Assembly: GCA_002786065.1 (NCBI GenBank)
Contig: NHNY01000027.1
Location: forward strand, 248,001-312,000
Length of the DNA stretch: 64,000 bases
Direction: 5' to 3'
DNA from: Microcyclospora pomicola
Taxonomy: Eukaryota; Ascomycota; Dothideomycetes; Capnodiales
Shown: in pieces, positions 22,172 to 32,802 of the stretch
Layout: the number at the start of each line of letters is the position of its first letter
Position numbering within the stretch: the stretch's first letter is position 1
The notes under the pieces: generated by a model
The model's input: the letters and a program-made list of their open reading frames with translations, nothing else
Databases searched by the model: none
What the model was told of the DNA's origin: nothing
Position numbers and translations under genes: made by a program

Positions 22172-23367
22172 GATGAGTGTGGTGAGCGGGCAGTAATCAC
22201 GAAAAGCTTCGCGTATGTCTCAGATGAAGCAGATAGCACACTCGAGGACAGGCTCTGGAGGAAGCACGGGTCAGCAATTGCAGGTCCTGCAGGCTGAAAC
22301 AGCGCGTCGATGTACCAATTTGCTGCGGATGCAGTGCAGAGCTCGTCAGGTGTATCGGGAGGTCGTGCTAGAAGACTGTCGAAGGGATGGATGCGAGGTC
22401 GTGGCTGGATATCAACATGAACATACACGCTGGCAATGGTATGTGTATGCAATTGAGGTAGCAATCCCAGGCCGCCCAGCAGGTCGTTGATGGGAGGAGG
22501 ATGGAGGACCTGTTGAGTAGGTCCTGGCCGACTGAGTGAGGGCGAGGGCGAGAGGGAGGAGGATGTACTGAAGATGGTGTTGGTGGTGGTGAGGTGGTGG
22601 TGACAGTGCAGTACTGCAGACGCGAGAGAGCGAACTGAGGTGTTGTTGACCAGGTCGGGTTCGAGCTTTGCTTAGTGTGAGAAACGCGCCTGCGCTCTTG
22701 TTTTGCGTCACGCTGCCCGGCCCAAGCGCCAGGCGTGCGATTCGCGCGAGGAATGCCCGTCAGAACCAGTTCAGAGGTGACAACACTCTCCATGATATTA
22801 TACATCGCCAGAAGTAGACATTATTCGTTTCTGTTACATTATCACGACGCTATAGATCATTGTACATCTCAACATTGCCAGTATTCCGCCATTAGATCTC
22901 CATCTGCTGTCGTGCAGAGATCGAGAAGCCATTGTTTATTTCACGGCTGTTGCTGGGGTGAGCGGCACGCGAACTCTGCTCGCTCAATGGTGACTAAAGA
23001 TCGTAGAGTGAGCGTGAACCGAGGAAACGATGTCTCTGTAGAGCATGCTGAGGTATATATCGGAGTCGTACTCGTAGTCAAGATGATATGTTGTATTTGA
23101 TTCTATAAGAAGATGTGTCTATGAACACCGCGTTGCATGATCTCGTGATTGAGCCATTGATCTAATGAAGCTGGCTGGAGTGAGGATGCTGCAGCCTGAG
23201 GCATGTACTCGGCCTCATCCGCAGAAAGTTCTTGGCATCAATCTTCCGCATGGAGCTCCTTCAATCATAGATTATTCTGCAGCAATAGATTCATCGCAGC
23301 AGCGGTAGTCTGCGGTCAATCGTCGACTCCAGTCATCTCCCGGAGCCGACATCAGACGACCATCATC
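22172..23367. other. Divergent intergenic region (cyclin B / uL2m)
   Basis: 1.2 kb between two outward-facing starts. Open frames here are low-complexity and match nothing. A GT/GA-rich stretch near 22490-22620 (CT-rich on the cyclin strand) probably belongs to the cyclin 5' leader or promoter. Confidence 0.5.
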
Positions 23368-24622
23368 ATGTTACAACCACGGATCCGGCCGGTCTGTGGC
23401 CAATGCCAGTCTCTCCTGTCGACATTCAGAAACACCTATGCTACCGCAGTCAAGCAAAAGCAGAAGCCGACAGCGACAGGAACGCAGTCGAAAACTTTAG
23501 CACCAACCACCCCTTCGAGTTCTCCCGCCAATGATGCCTTTGGGGAAGTCCAACCGACCACGGCGTTCACGCGCAGCTCGGTTCCCCGACGTCAACTGGG
23601 TGGCCTACAAATGAAGACCTACACACCACGCACGCCCGGCGTGAGACATCTGCGACGGCCGATCAACGACCATCTATGGAAGGGGAAGCCGCATTCGGCC
23701 CTCACGTTCCCTAAGATTGGACATGGCAAGGGAGGGCGCAACAACAGCGGGCGAGTGACGATGAGACATCGTGGAGGAGGACATCGGCGGCGAATTCGCA
23801 TGGTGGACTACACGCGCAAGGAACCTGGGAAGCATATTGTGGAGCGCATCGAATACGACCCGAATCGATCGGCCCATCTCGCGCTGGTGGAGAGCGTGCT
23901 CACGAAGAAGAAGAGCTACATCATCGCGGCTGAGGGCATGCGCGCCGGCGACACCGTGGAATCCTTCCTGGCTGGCATTCCTCGGGATCTGATGGCGAGC
24001 ATGGGTGGCACCGTGGATCCTGGTGTGTTGGCGGCCAAGACCGCTTTCCGCGGCAACTGCTTGCCCATGCACATGGTTCCGCTCGGCACGCAGGTGTATT
24101 GCGTGGGCTCGACTGGAGGCCTGAAAGCCGTCTTCTGTCGCAGCGCCGGCACGTACGCGACCGTCATGTCCAAGGAAGAAGTGGGCAGGGGCCAAGTCAA
24201 GCGGGTCAAGGACGTCACGGTCCGTCTGCAAAGTGGCGAGGTGCGCAAGGTCCACCGAGACGCGTGCGCTACGATCGGTGTGGCCAGCAACCCCAGCTGG
24301 CAATTCCGCCAACTCGGTAAAGCCGGTCGGAGTCGATGGCTGAACATCCGACCGACGGTCCGTGGTGTGGCCATGAACGCCGTCGATCACCCTCACGGTG
24401 GTGGACGTGGTAAGAGTAAGGGTAACGTGCACCCGGTGTCGATCTGGGGTACTCCAGTAAGTCTATGTGGCCTCCGTTTGCCCTTTTCGTGTACTGCCAA
24501 CCTCACTAACTCTGTCCACTTAGGCCAAATCAGGATACAAGACGCGCAAAAAGAACAACCCCAACATCTACGTGGTCAAGGAGCGCGAGCGCAACCAGGG
24601 CAAGCGACGGGCCAAGAACTAG
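23368..24622 (+). CDS. RML2: Mitochondrial large-subunit ribosomal protein uL2m
   Basis: Two exons (23368-24456 and 24524-24622, intron 67 nt) give 395 residues. The frame is open upstream to 23203, but the first ATG well placed before a presequence is at 23368. The N-terminus is basic and Ser/Thr-rich, with NTYATAV as a plausible cleavage region. The uL2 core follows: the GRNNSGRVTMRHRGGGHRRR rRNA-binding segment, an OB-like and SH3-like domain, and the invariant AMNAVDHPHGGGRGKS loop near the peptidyl-transferase centre, whose His is the key residue. The second exon restores the basic C-terminal tail (SGYKTRKKNNPNIYVVKERE). It is part of the 54S mitoribosome. A CAG microsatellite lies 361 bp downstream. 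Confidence 0.94.
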
Positions 24623-24982
24623 ATCGGCGGCGCCTGATGGTATGCTTTGGAGGGAAGACTGTACTGGCTCCAACTGGCGTCCTCGTCTCACCGTGTCATA
24701 TATATACAAAACACTGTACATATACCCCTGTACCAAAATTCACCAACCATGTCCATTGCTTCACCACTCGCTCGTATCATCTATTGTCCCAATCCTACAC
24801 AACACTCTATTTCCCATTCATTCCGCCGCGACGTCTACGTAAGGTACTAGTGAGGTCAGCTTAGGCATGATACACCGTGATACACTACAGTAGCCCACGA
24901 CCTCAACAGCCGCAAGTGAGCGAAGTGCTCTCGCAAGGACAAAACCTCTATGTCGATCTGTTACACCCAGAGCGAATAGTAC

Positions 24983-25017
<35 letters not shown>

Positions 25018-25694
25018 GATGGTGGCCGAGACTAGGTGGGCAAGCAGATAGACGAGTAGTCATCTAGATGGACGTCTTTCGACGAATGGATGCTGGGAGA
25101 AAATGTCGAGAATTAATGTGTGCGCATGTATCTCGATGATTGAGTAAACAGATATATACAGATCTTGATGGGTCGAGGGAGTGGAGGGTCTTCGGCAGCA
25201 TGATTGTGGGTATTGCATGGATAAGGTAGAAAGAGTAAAGTAGGTATATATCGTATGCTTTGATTGTTGGACGAACGCCCCGCGCAGTGTTCTTATCTTG
25301 AGGAGGTGGAGAGGAGGAGCGTGCAAAGGCCACCTATCTGAGATACATCCATGAGTGAGCTCGACGGATATGCATGAAGTCCGAGAGTGAGAGGAGTGAG
25401 AGAGAGGCAAGCTCTAAGGTAAAGCGGGAGGCTCGCGTGGAGATGGCTCATGGAAGAACGAAAGGCAGATCAAGGTTGGCATGAGATTGGATATTGCACT
25501 TAAACCAGATTCGTTGTTCAAGTGGTCAATGTTTTATGATTACAGATTGAGCAAGTTCAAGTTTGACCAGGCTTGTGCCCGTTCGTGGCAGGACGAAGCA
25601 AGGTGGCCAGTCTCATCAACGGTATAAACGACATGACAGTCATGAGGAGCAGGAACATTCCATAGCCTGTGGGCAGGAAAGACGACAGTCCCCT
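24623..25694. other. Intergenic, tail-to-tail (uL2m / DUF6699-like)
   Basis: 1.07 kb with a trinucleotide repeat (separate entry). No gene was seen; a 116-codon minus frame at 25060-25410 looks non-coding. Confidence 0.5.
24984..25016. repeat. Perfect (CAG)11 microsatellite
   Basis: Eleven uninterrupted CAG units (CTG on the other strand) sit between the 3' ends of two convergent genes. In the minus frame they would code poly-Cys and in the plus frames poly-Gln, Ser or Ala, but no credible gene spans them. Confidence 0.9.
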
Positions 25695-26493
25695 CTATGC
25701 CGCCTCTTCCGTCTTGCCCTTCTTCTTCTTCCCGCCGCTGCTGGGCGCTACCTCGCCCGTCTTCTTCTGGTGCACGATGAAACGGGTGTAACACTCCTCG
25801 CGGTCCCACTCGAATCCGGCGAGGTATGGTGCGTCGAGTTCGTCGTCAGCCTGGTATCGGGCCATGTTAGTATGAGGATGTACATGTTGGGGTCGAGGAG
25901 GATGGGACACATACCTTCTTCTTGAACTGCTTGTGGATCACATCGACGGCGTCTTTGATGGTCACGCCTTTAAGATTTCGTGCGGTCAGCTCAAGACCTA
26001 GAGGGAAGTGAAGGTCGATCCGCTTGATTGGTGGGGTGGTGAGGAGCTTCTTGAGCATGTCCTTGTCTTCGATCGTTGAAGGTGAGGTGTTGAGCTTCCT
26101 GTATTGTTTGTCAGCTGATTTGCGCTTTCCTTCTTCAATCGATGAGCCATAGGGAGCTCGATGTCATGAAAGCGGAAGAACAAGTGAACGGAAGCAGCAT
26201 CAACGACCATGCAATCACACTTACCAGTTCAGCTTCTGTGTCTCGGGAGCAATCTTGAGCTCTACGCCTTCCTTCTCTGTGCACGGAGCGTCAGCATCAA
26301 GCCAGGAAGAATTGGTAGCCAACAAGGTGATTAACGAACCAAGATCGAGGATGTTGAAAACACCACTGACGGTGCTGCTAGTTCGACGATGTCTAGGCTT
26401 GCTCTCTGACGGAGAAGCTGGAGCATCGTCAATGGCCGAATCAACCTTGCTCAAGGGCGCGCCCGTGTTCAATTCTAGTACACCAGCCGACAT
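25695..26493 (-). CDS. Small DUF6699-like protein of unknown function
   Basis: Four exons (26340-26493, 26225-26276, 25915-26098, 25695-25850; introns 63, 126 and 64 nt) join in frame to 181 residues. The N-terminus is disordered (PASPSESKPRHRRTSST). The core runs from NILDLEKEGVELKIAPETQ to the last exon. Within it, LTTPPIKRIDLHFPLGLELTARN followed by GVTIKDAVDVIHKQF has the pattern of the DUF6699 fold: strand, Pro-rich turn, then GVT-x-x-D-V helix. The C-terminus is a Lys-rich tail with an SSGGKKKKGK run. No enzyme motif is visible. All four junctions keep the frame and use GT-AG ends, which supports a real gene. The domain name is my recognition of pattern only. Confidence 0.7.
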
Positions 26494-27436
26494 TGTGGAG
26501 GATGGAGCTTCCGGTACTGTTCAGGTGCGAGAAGAGGCAGAGAGAGATCAAAGGATCGATTCGAGAATTCTGTTTCAATGGACAATTGCGATTTTGGGAT
26601 GAAGTGGAGGAGGGAAGGAGAAGAGAGATGAAGCGAGGGATGAGAAGCAGTACTTATGAGGTCGATCTCGTGACTCTTGTGCTTGATCAATGGCCAGGTA
26701 AGCAGGAACCAGGAGAGGGGCCATTACGGGGATGGAAGGCACGGCGAGAGGGAGAGCTGGGAGATGCGGGGCATGTTGGTGATGTTGCGTGACTTTCTAG
26801 CTGAACCTCTGTAAGTCGACCCTGGACTGGTCTTAACAGCCCAGCGGTATTCGTCTGGATTGGATGTACCAGCTGTTGAGCTCGACGAGCACCATCATCA
26901 CGCGACCGCAGCTGTCGTACTCATACGCACTCGTTTTAGTCTTCTTCTAGTCGTGCTAGCTCCCCACGCTGCCCCGCTTTGCCGCAGCCGAAACCTGGGG
27001 AAGCCGCCTTCCGTCACCCCATCCACCTTCACTGCTCGCGTGCGGGATTTCCAGCTCTATCTCGTCAGTGTCCAAATTCATCTTCGCGAGCTGTAGCCGA
27101 TGGAATTGCCAGTTCTCACAATACCCGTACGCTTGCGACGAAGTGATCCACAGAGTCGGCGTGTTGAGGGTCAAAGTGCCGGCTCGGCATTCGCACCTGC
27201 GTTCCTTGGCGCCAGGCATGGTCATGAGTTGCACATCAATGTGCGGATGCGACGGCGCCGGACATTGCGAGTAAGTGCTGAGCCCGTCCTGGCAATGGTC
27301 TGTGTCATCTTTGTCACATGGTCCCTCTTTGGATTAGTCGTCTGCTGCATGGCTGTACTCTGGAATGGCAGGACGCTGTCGCATGTCTCACTTTGTTGTA
27401 CAGATCTTTTTCTGTGGTGTCCTTTCATACTCTTGC
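26494..27436. other. Intergenic between DUF6699-like promoter and tubulin cofactor E 3' end
   Basis: 943 bp between same-strand genes. It holds one weak minus-strand ORF candidate (see next entry) and otherwise nothing recognisable. Confidence 0.5.
26956..27225 (-). CDS. Doubtful small ORF
   Basis: The minus frame is open from about 27333 to a TAG at 26956-26958. The first in-frame ATG is at 27225 and gives 89 residues. The central part (TLWITSSQAYGYCENWQFHRLQ, then MNLDTDEIELEIP) has the balanced look of a folded protein, and the open stretch upstream is rich in Cys and His. A branch-like ACTAATCC followed by AAAG lies just upstream, so an extra 5' exon is imaginable. No family is recognised and I saw no signal peptide. 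It may equally be the 5' leader of the DUF6699-like gene. Confidence 0.2.
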   Translation of the reverse strand: MTMPGAKERRCECRAGTLTLNTPTLWITSSQAYGYCENWQFHRLQLAKMNLDTDEIELEIPHASSEGGWGDGRRLPQVSAAAKRGSVGS

Positions 27437-29179
27437 TCACTCCTCATCCGTAACGTCTACTCGCACTGTCACCTCTGGGACATCGAAGTAGGTCCCCAGT
27501 AACCTCGATCCAGGAGCAAGCTCGACCTTTCTCTCAGTCCAGTTCTCTTCAGTCATGCTAGCAGCATCGTTCGAGTCGTCCTCATCATCGCTATCCCAGC
27601 ACTCTGGAGGTTTGTCCGCACGATCGGCATCCGTCGGGTCTCGATCACCGGTCTGCCAGATCAGCCGCAGTCTCAGAGGCGAGATGCCGAGCTTCGTGCC
27701 CACCAGTCCGAGAACTGTGTAGATGCTGAAAGATCTCGGTATCTCTGCGATCCATTCTTGATTCTGGGTCGGACAACAGAAATGCATAGAGACCAGTCGA
27801 GATGCCAGAGAGTTCGGGTCGACTGTAGTCACTTTGTCTAGCAGTCGAGTGATTGTGGGCTTGCCATATTCTTCGCAGAGAGCTGTGTAACGTGGATGTG
27901 TCGATGCCACTTCGGATTCCTGTTCCAGAGGATACTTTGCGAGCTCAGCCGCTATCTGTGTCAGGTAGTAAGTCTCGGCGTTCAGACGTTCCTTGTCGGT
28001 GATCTTAGAGTAGTTCAGGACCTGCAGAGTCGGCAGCCGAGCAATGGTGAGCATATAACCATCTTCGACCGTGAGTGCTTTCCCCTCGCTTGACATCAGA
28101 TCACCGTATAACGGGTTCCCGGTGACGCGAAGCTGCTTCAGTTGGGGTGCCCACGTACGCAAGGCATCGAGGAATTTCCAGTCGCTGATCTTGTTATGGC
28201 CTAGATCCAGATCCTGTACATTCGTTGGCTGAATACTGCTCGATTGCAGCGATACAGCGCCGATATGGTTGTGCTTGAGTACTATGGTCTGTAATGAGCT
28301 GTTCTTCGATAACGGCCAGGTATGCTCCAGGCAATCGAACTCATTTCCCGACAGGTCAAGTGTTTGGATCGAGACGGGCATGGACATCTGTCGAACATCG
28401 ACCAGAGCGTTCTCCTTAGCTACCAATGTCGATGTATTCGGGAAATACCGCGTCGTCAACTCACTGATCTCTGCACATGTCATCAGAGTGTCAGAAAGGC
28501 TGAGCGATCGCATCAACGGGAAAACAGCAGCATCCCCCGTTATGCGGAATCTGTTCCCGTCGAGGGTCAAGTTTCGCAGTTTTGGCAAGCACCTGCACAA
28601 CGCAGCAATCTCGTCAAAGGTCTCAAACAGGTTTGCACTGATATCGAGATCTGTAATCTGAGCACAAGCAGCGAAAATCCGCTCTGCTTCATCGTCGTCG
28701 TGCTGATGTCGGATCCTCATCCCGTCCAAGACCAAGACATGAATCCCACGCAGTTGAGCCTGTCGTCGGGCGAACTTGTCAAACCCGACTTCTTCGGCCT
28801 GTTTGCCGGAAACGTAAATGATCGCATCATCCTGTCTGGTAGTGTTGTGGAGGTATTTCTCCTCTAGCGCCTGGTAGAACGTCCTCGATGCGTCCCATGG
28901 CTGTCCAGGTCGCAAGAACGATGCTGCGGTCGCACTCTTGTTTCTACCTTAAGTCGTGAGTCTCAGAATTGGAGAAGAACTGTTTTGGCGGGAAGTGGTA
29001 CTGAACGTACAGTCAAAATACTTCACGCCGCCGTGGGTGCCATCATGTTTGCCTCGCGCTGGATCATTCCACTCAACTCCAAGCCATTCGCCTGGCCTGT
29101 CTGCGACAACGCCTACGTAACGAACCGTGCATGACTGGCCCTTGAGACTCAGTCTCTGACCCTCGTAGTGCTGCGACAT
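27437..29179 (-). CDS. Tubulin-folding cofactor E (CAP-Gly + LRR + ubiquitin-like)
   Basis: Two exons (29011-29179 and 27437-28947; intron 63 nt) give 559 residues. The intron ends in an unusual TTAAG acceptor, but only this join restores YFDCRNKSATAASFLRPGQPW, the conserved end of the CAP-Gly domain. The parts in order are CAP-Gly (residues about 5-75, with the GEWLGVEWNDPARGKHDG core), about seven leucine-rich repeats (LTDLDISANLF, LRNLTLDGNRF, IQTLDLSGNEF and others), and a C-terminal ubiquitin-like domain that includes LRLRLIWQTGDRD. This is the layout of TBCE, yeast Pac2 and S. pombe Alp21. The protein takes alpha-tubulin through the folding pathway and forms a supercomplex with cofactors C and D in the cytosol. 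It is head-to-head with the HIT gene. Confidence 0.94.
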
Positions 29180-29382
29180 GGTCTTCTCATGCTTGGCATC
29201 GGAAGTTCAGTGTGGCTGCAATATGGTTGTGTAGTCGATCCGGGACGGCACACCGCTTTGAGTCCGGGGTGGCAGAATACACGACTCCATCTTGACATTG
29301 GAATGCTCAACTGCTTCAATTCACATGTGATAATTGCTTGCCCAGCGAACGCACGCGCTATCAACATCTCCGCATCGCTATC
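29180..29382. promoter_or_regulatory. 203-bp shared divergent promoter (tubulin cofactor E / HIT hydrolase)
   Basis: The two start codons face away from each other across only 203 bp, so both promoters and 5' leaders must fit here. No TATA element is obvious. Co-regulation is possible but inferred only from spacing. Confidence 0.6.
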
Positions 29383-30012
29383 ATGGCGCCAAACAAAATT
29401 GAAGATCTGTACCCCGTTTCGTGCGCGTTCTGCAAAATCGCCAATGCGTACTCGTCCGATGCCTCGCCTATCCCATCCTCGCCCGACCCCGAGAAGATCT
29501 CTCCTCAATGCCACCTACTCCTCGCGACTCCTCATATTCTGGCGTTTCTTGACATCATGCCCATCGCCCCGGGGCATATCCTGCTCATCTCGCGTACCCA
29601 CTACGAGAAGCTGACCGACATGCACAACGCCGCGACACATGTAGCAGATGGCACGTGGCATGCCCAACGAACGCGTGACCATGCGATGGAGACTACTCGG
29701 CAGCTGGGAGAATGGTTACCTCGATTGGCGACGGCGTTGTGTAAAGTCACTGGTGTGGAGGACTGGAATGTGGTGCAGAACAATGGCGTGCGAGCGGCGC
29801 AGGTGGTGCCGCACGTGCATTTTCATCTGATCCCGCGGTATCAGGAGGGGCGTCGAGAGGCTAAGGGAGATGTGAATGTGGGCATGCTGAAAAGCTGGAA
29901 GATGTTTGGCCGGGGTGCGAGAGAGGATCTTGATGAGGAGGAGGGAAAGGAGTTGGCGCGACTGCTGAGGCAGGAGTTAGAAGTGGCAGTCAATGAGAAG
30001 GCCAAACTGTGA
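29383..30012 (+). CDS. HIT-family nucleotide hydrolase/transferase
   Basis: Single exon, 209 residues from the ATG at 29383; the frame is open a little further upstream, but without another ATG in good context. The core shows CAFCKIAN at the start, a possible zinc site; the CHLLLATPHILAFLDIMPIAPGHILLIS strand-helix unit; and the histidine triad VVPHVHFHLIPR (H-x-H-x-H). NGVRAAQ precedes the triad, as in many HIT enzymes. HIT proteins release AMP or GMP from adenylated substrates or dinucleoside polyphosphates. The acidic, Lys-rich C-terminal helix (EDLDEEEGKELARLLRQEL) is an addition common in fungal members. I cannot separate an Hnt1-like phosphoramidase from an Ap4A-type enzyme. Confidence 0.9.
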   Translation: MAPNKIEDLYPVSCAFCKIANAYSSDASPIPSSPDPEKISPQCHLLLATPHILAFLDIMPIAPGHILLISRTHYEKLTDMHNAATHVADGTWHAQRTRDHAMETTRQLGEWLPRLATALCKVTGVEDWNVVQNNGVRAAQVVPHVHFHLIPRYQEGRREAKGDVNVGMLKSWKMFGRGAREDLDEEEGKELARLLRQELEVAVNEKAKL

Positions 30013-32802
30013 AGATGCTTGAGTCTCTGACGGAATGTCTGGCACGAGACTGTGAAGTTCGTGGTTGGTGGCCTGAGGCGTGTTCCACCCTCCACTAACA
30101 ACATAAACGCAAATCGAACCTGGGACCTTGCTGCAATATCAAAAAGCATACGTTGCTCCCTCTTGCGTAAGGTATGCCCTGCAAAACATATTCGTCAATT
30201 AAGCCGGAGCTCCTGCTGACTCGCAAAAAAGAAAGGGGAACTCGAACCCACACATCAATAGTGGAATAACGTTCCTGTGGATGCAACGGTGAAGGCGCCC
30301 GCGATGCGTGCCACAGCCACATCCGACTACGACTAGGCTGTTCCCCGAAGACCGCAAACTTTTGGATGCTTATATACCTTGAATTCTGTTCAGTCGTCCG
30401 AGGATCTACCGAGCCTCGCCCCTGAACTGCCACGGACGTGTCGACACATGAGCATATTGCTCTCGACTCTGCGATACAGCATATGCTTGGGTTCACTACA
30501 TGAATCAGCGCATTGCTCGCAGAGCTACATGCACCATATTGGACGCGCTGAAGTCGCATGACCTATTGAAGAGGGATTTGCTCCCTGCAGAGCAATAACG
30601 CAAGTCGTTCGAACCTCAGACATTGCCCATTTCCAGCAAGACTGCCCAGCTTGTCAAAGTCATCCACGCAATCGACCCTACGCCCTCCCGAACACGCCTC
30701 GAAAAGACTGCCTCACTTGCCAAGAACCTTCAGTGCAACTCGAGGTTGTGACCCTCGCTGAATGTTCGTGCACAAGGCCCGTACCAAGCCGTCGTGTTTC
30801 TGTCCGTCATGCGTCTAACTATAGAGCAAACGCAAGTTGGAACGAGATGAAGGGAAGCCGGATCTGCCTTGATCTGGCAAAGAAAGGATCAGGATCACCT
30901 GAGCTCCAGGTGGACAGCAGAGTCTGTGTGACGGAGCAGAGGCCTCCGTCTTCTACTGCTGTCGCTGCTGGGATCCTGCGTGCACTACTCTGGGTGGCAG
31001 CTGAACTTTCTCGTGCTATCACACACCACGTCACAGCTTGATGTCCGGCACTAGTCAAGATCGAGCCACGAATTTCTACAAGCCTCGTAGTCTGTACTAC
31101 AAGTCCATTACCTATGTAACAATCTGCAGAATCGTTATATACCTCGAGATATCATCACTATGCCCTCAGAGTCGCGGCCACGTTCACCTTTCACATTGCG
31201 TCATCTCGTAGACAATTTTGCAGAACGTGGGGGTGTTTTGAAGACCTCGCTTCTGCGCTCTTGCTAGCTTGTATTCGCAGACGACATGTGAGACAGCATA
31301 CGAAGCCCCCGATGCAGGCAGAGCGAGCTGGAGAATCATGGGAACAAAGTCGCGACACTGGCTGAGCAATGGTATTGCTGGTGGGCATCGCGGAGTGCAC
31401 AGTGATTGACATGTGATACATTTCGCGCAAGCCGTATAGCCCGAGACAATCGGCTTTGATTGCTCGGGAAATGGGCACTTTGCTTATCGTGCCATCGACC
31501 AATCAATGTCACATGTGCTGTTGAGATGTTTCATTGTAGGTAGCGTCGTAGTTTGCGAGATTTGTTGATGCACATGCTGCCGGTGTCTTGATGCTGTGAT
31601 CCCTTAGGTAGTCCAGTCTATGGCACTGGGAGCCATGTATTTTATACTCTCACACTCAGATGTCGCAACATCGATGGAGGAACAGCAAGATCCATGCACC
31701 AGGTATAAATCTCACATACACGATATATCATTTCATGCTGTTGGTCGGACAGATCCTCCATGCCTCCCATCGCACGAGATAAGATCAGACTCAGAGCATG
31801 TTCCGCTGTGCATACATCCTGATCCGAGTACTGTTGCTTCGCGGCTCATCAGAAATTTGGAGACACAACATGGAACAGTCTTGGATCATCAACAAGACGT
31901 CTGCGAGCCAAGAGCTCTATAAAGTAGTACGATACCTGGACCAATGCAGCGCTACAGGTCCGACGATCATGTTTATTAGAGCCGACGCTTGAACTGCCGC
32001 GCTGGAATGTACCGATGGGTGAGGACATCATTTCGGAGGATTCGCCGTGCGCTGTTTCTTACGTGTAATGTGTGTTGTCGGATGCGTGGGTAGAAGGCAG
32101 GACAATTCGAATGGAATACAGCATCGTTACTGAGAAGTCATCATGGGAGATGTACCTTATGATGACAACAACATCCAGAATGTTGAATGTTGAGTAAGGT
32201 AGGTACTGAGCACGCCAGCCACGATCTATTTCAGGTCGTCCAAGCTTGTGCTGTGCCGTTCAATAGACGGACTCCCGGAACCCGAGACCCTGAGAGCGCC
32301 CGTCTGTTTTTATGGCTGGCTGTCATATCGGCCTGGTATTTAACTTGGTTGTGGCGGTAATATGATCGGTCTGTTATGTCAGATTCGATCCATCGACTGG
32401 TACTGTATGTAAGGTAAGCTGAAGTTCTACATGTTATCCTTCGGTCTACTGTACGGCCTACACGTGTCAATGTGCTGGTCAGGTGAAACTGCAGCTGAGG
32501 TTTCATCGACACAACGGCCGTCGGACAGCGCCAACTCAAAAGTCATCAGGGGCTGATCCTGGTTGGTCCGCCCCGGCTTCCGCTGCTGATCAAGAGGATG
32601 CGCTCGCTGCACGCATGCATGCACTTCCCATGCCCGCTCCCTCTAGACATCACCCTCTTCGACCTGTCCCCGCCCCGTCTCACTCTCCTTCACATCATCA
32701 CGACCACCTGTCTCTGCTTCATCTGTTGATTTCTTGTCCTTCATCACGCTCACTGCCTTGTTTTCTTGCGGGTTTCCTTTTCCTTGGTCGTGACAGCCCC
32801 CG
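30013..32802. other. 2.8-kb intergenic region (HIT gene to GT31 gene)
   Basis: No gene was recognised on either strand. Two short tRNA B-box-like strings at 30112-30125 and 30237-30251 (minus strand) lack a foldable tRNA around them. The last 200 bp before the GT31 ATG are pyrimidine-rich (TTCATC, CTCTCC, TTTTCTT), typical of a fungal core promoter. A frame at 30733-31041 has no coding character. Confidence 0.5.

Noticed and set aside
30112-30251. Two tRNA B-box-like strings (GGTTCGA plus T) on the minus strand
   Set aside because: Neither can be folded into a tRNA: the T-stems do not pair well and there is no matching A box, anticodon stem or acceptor stem.
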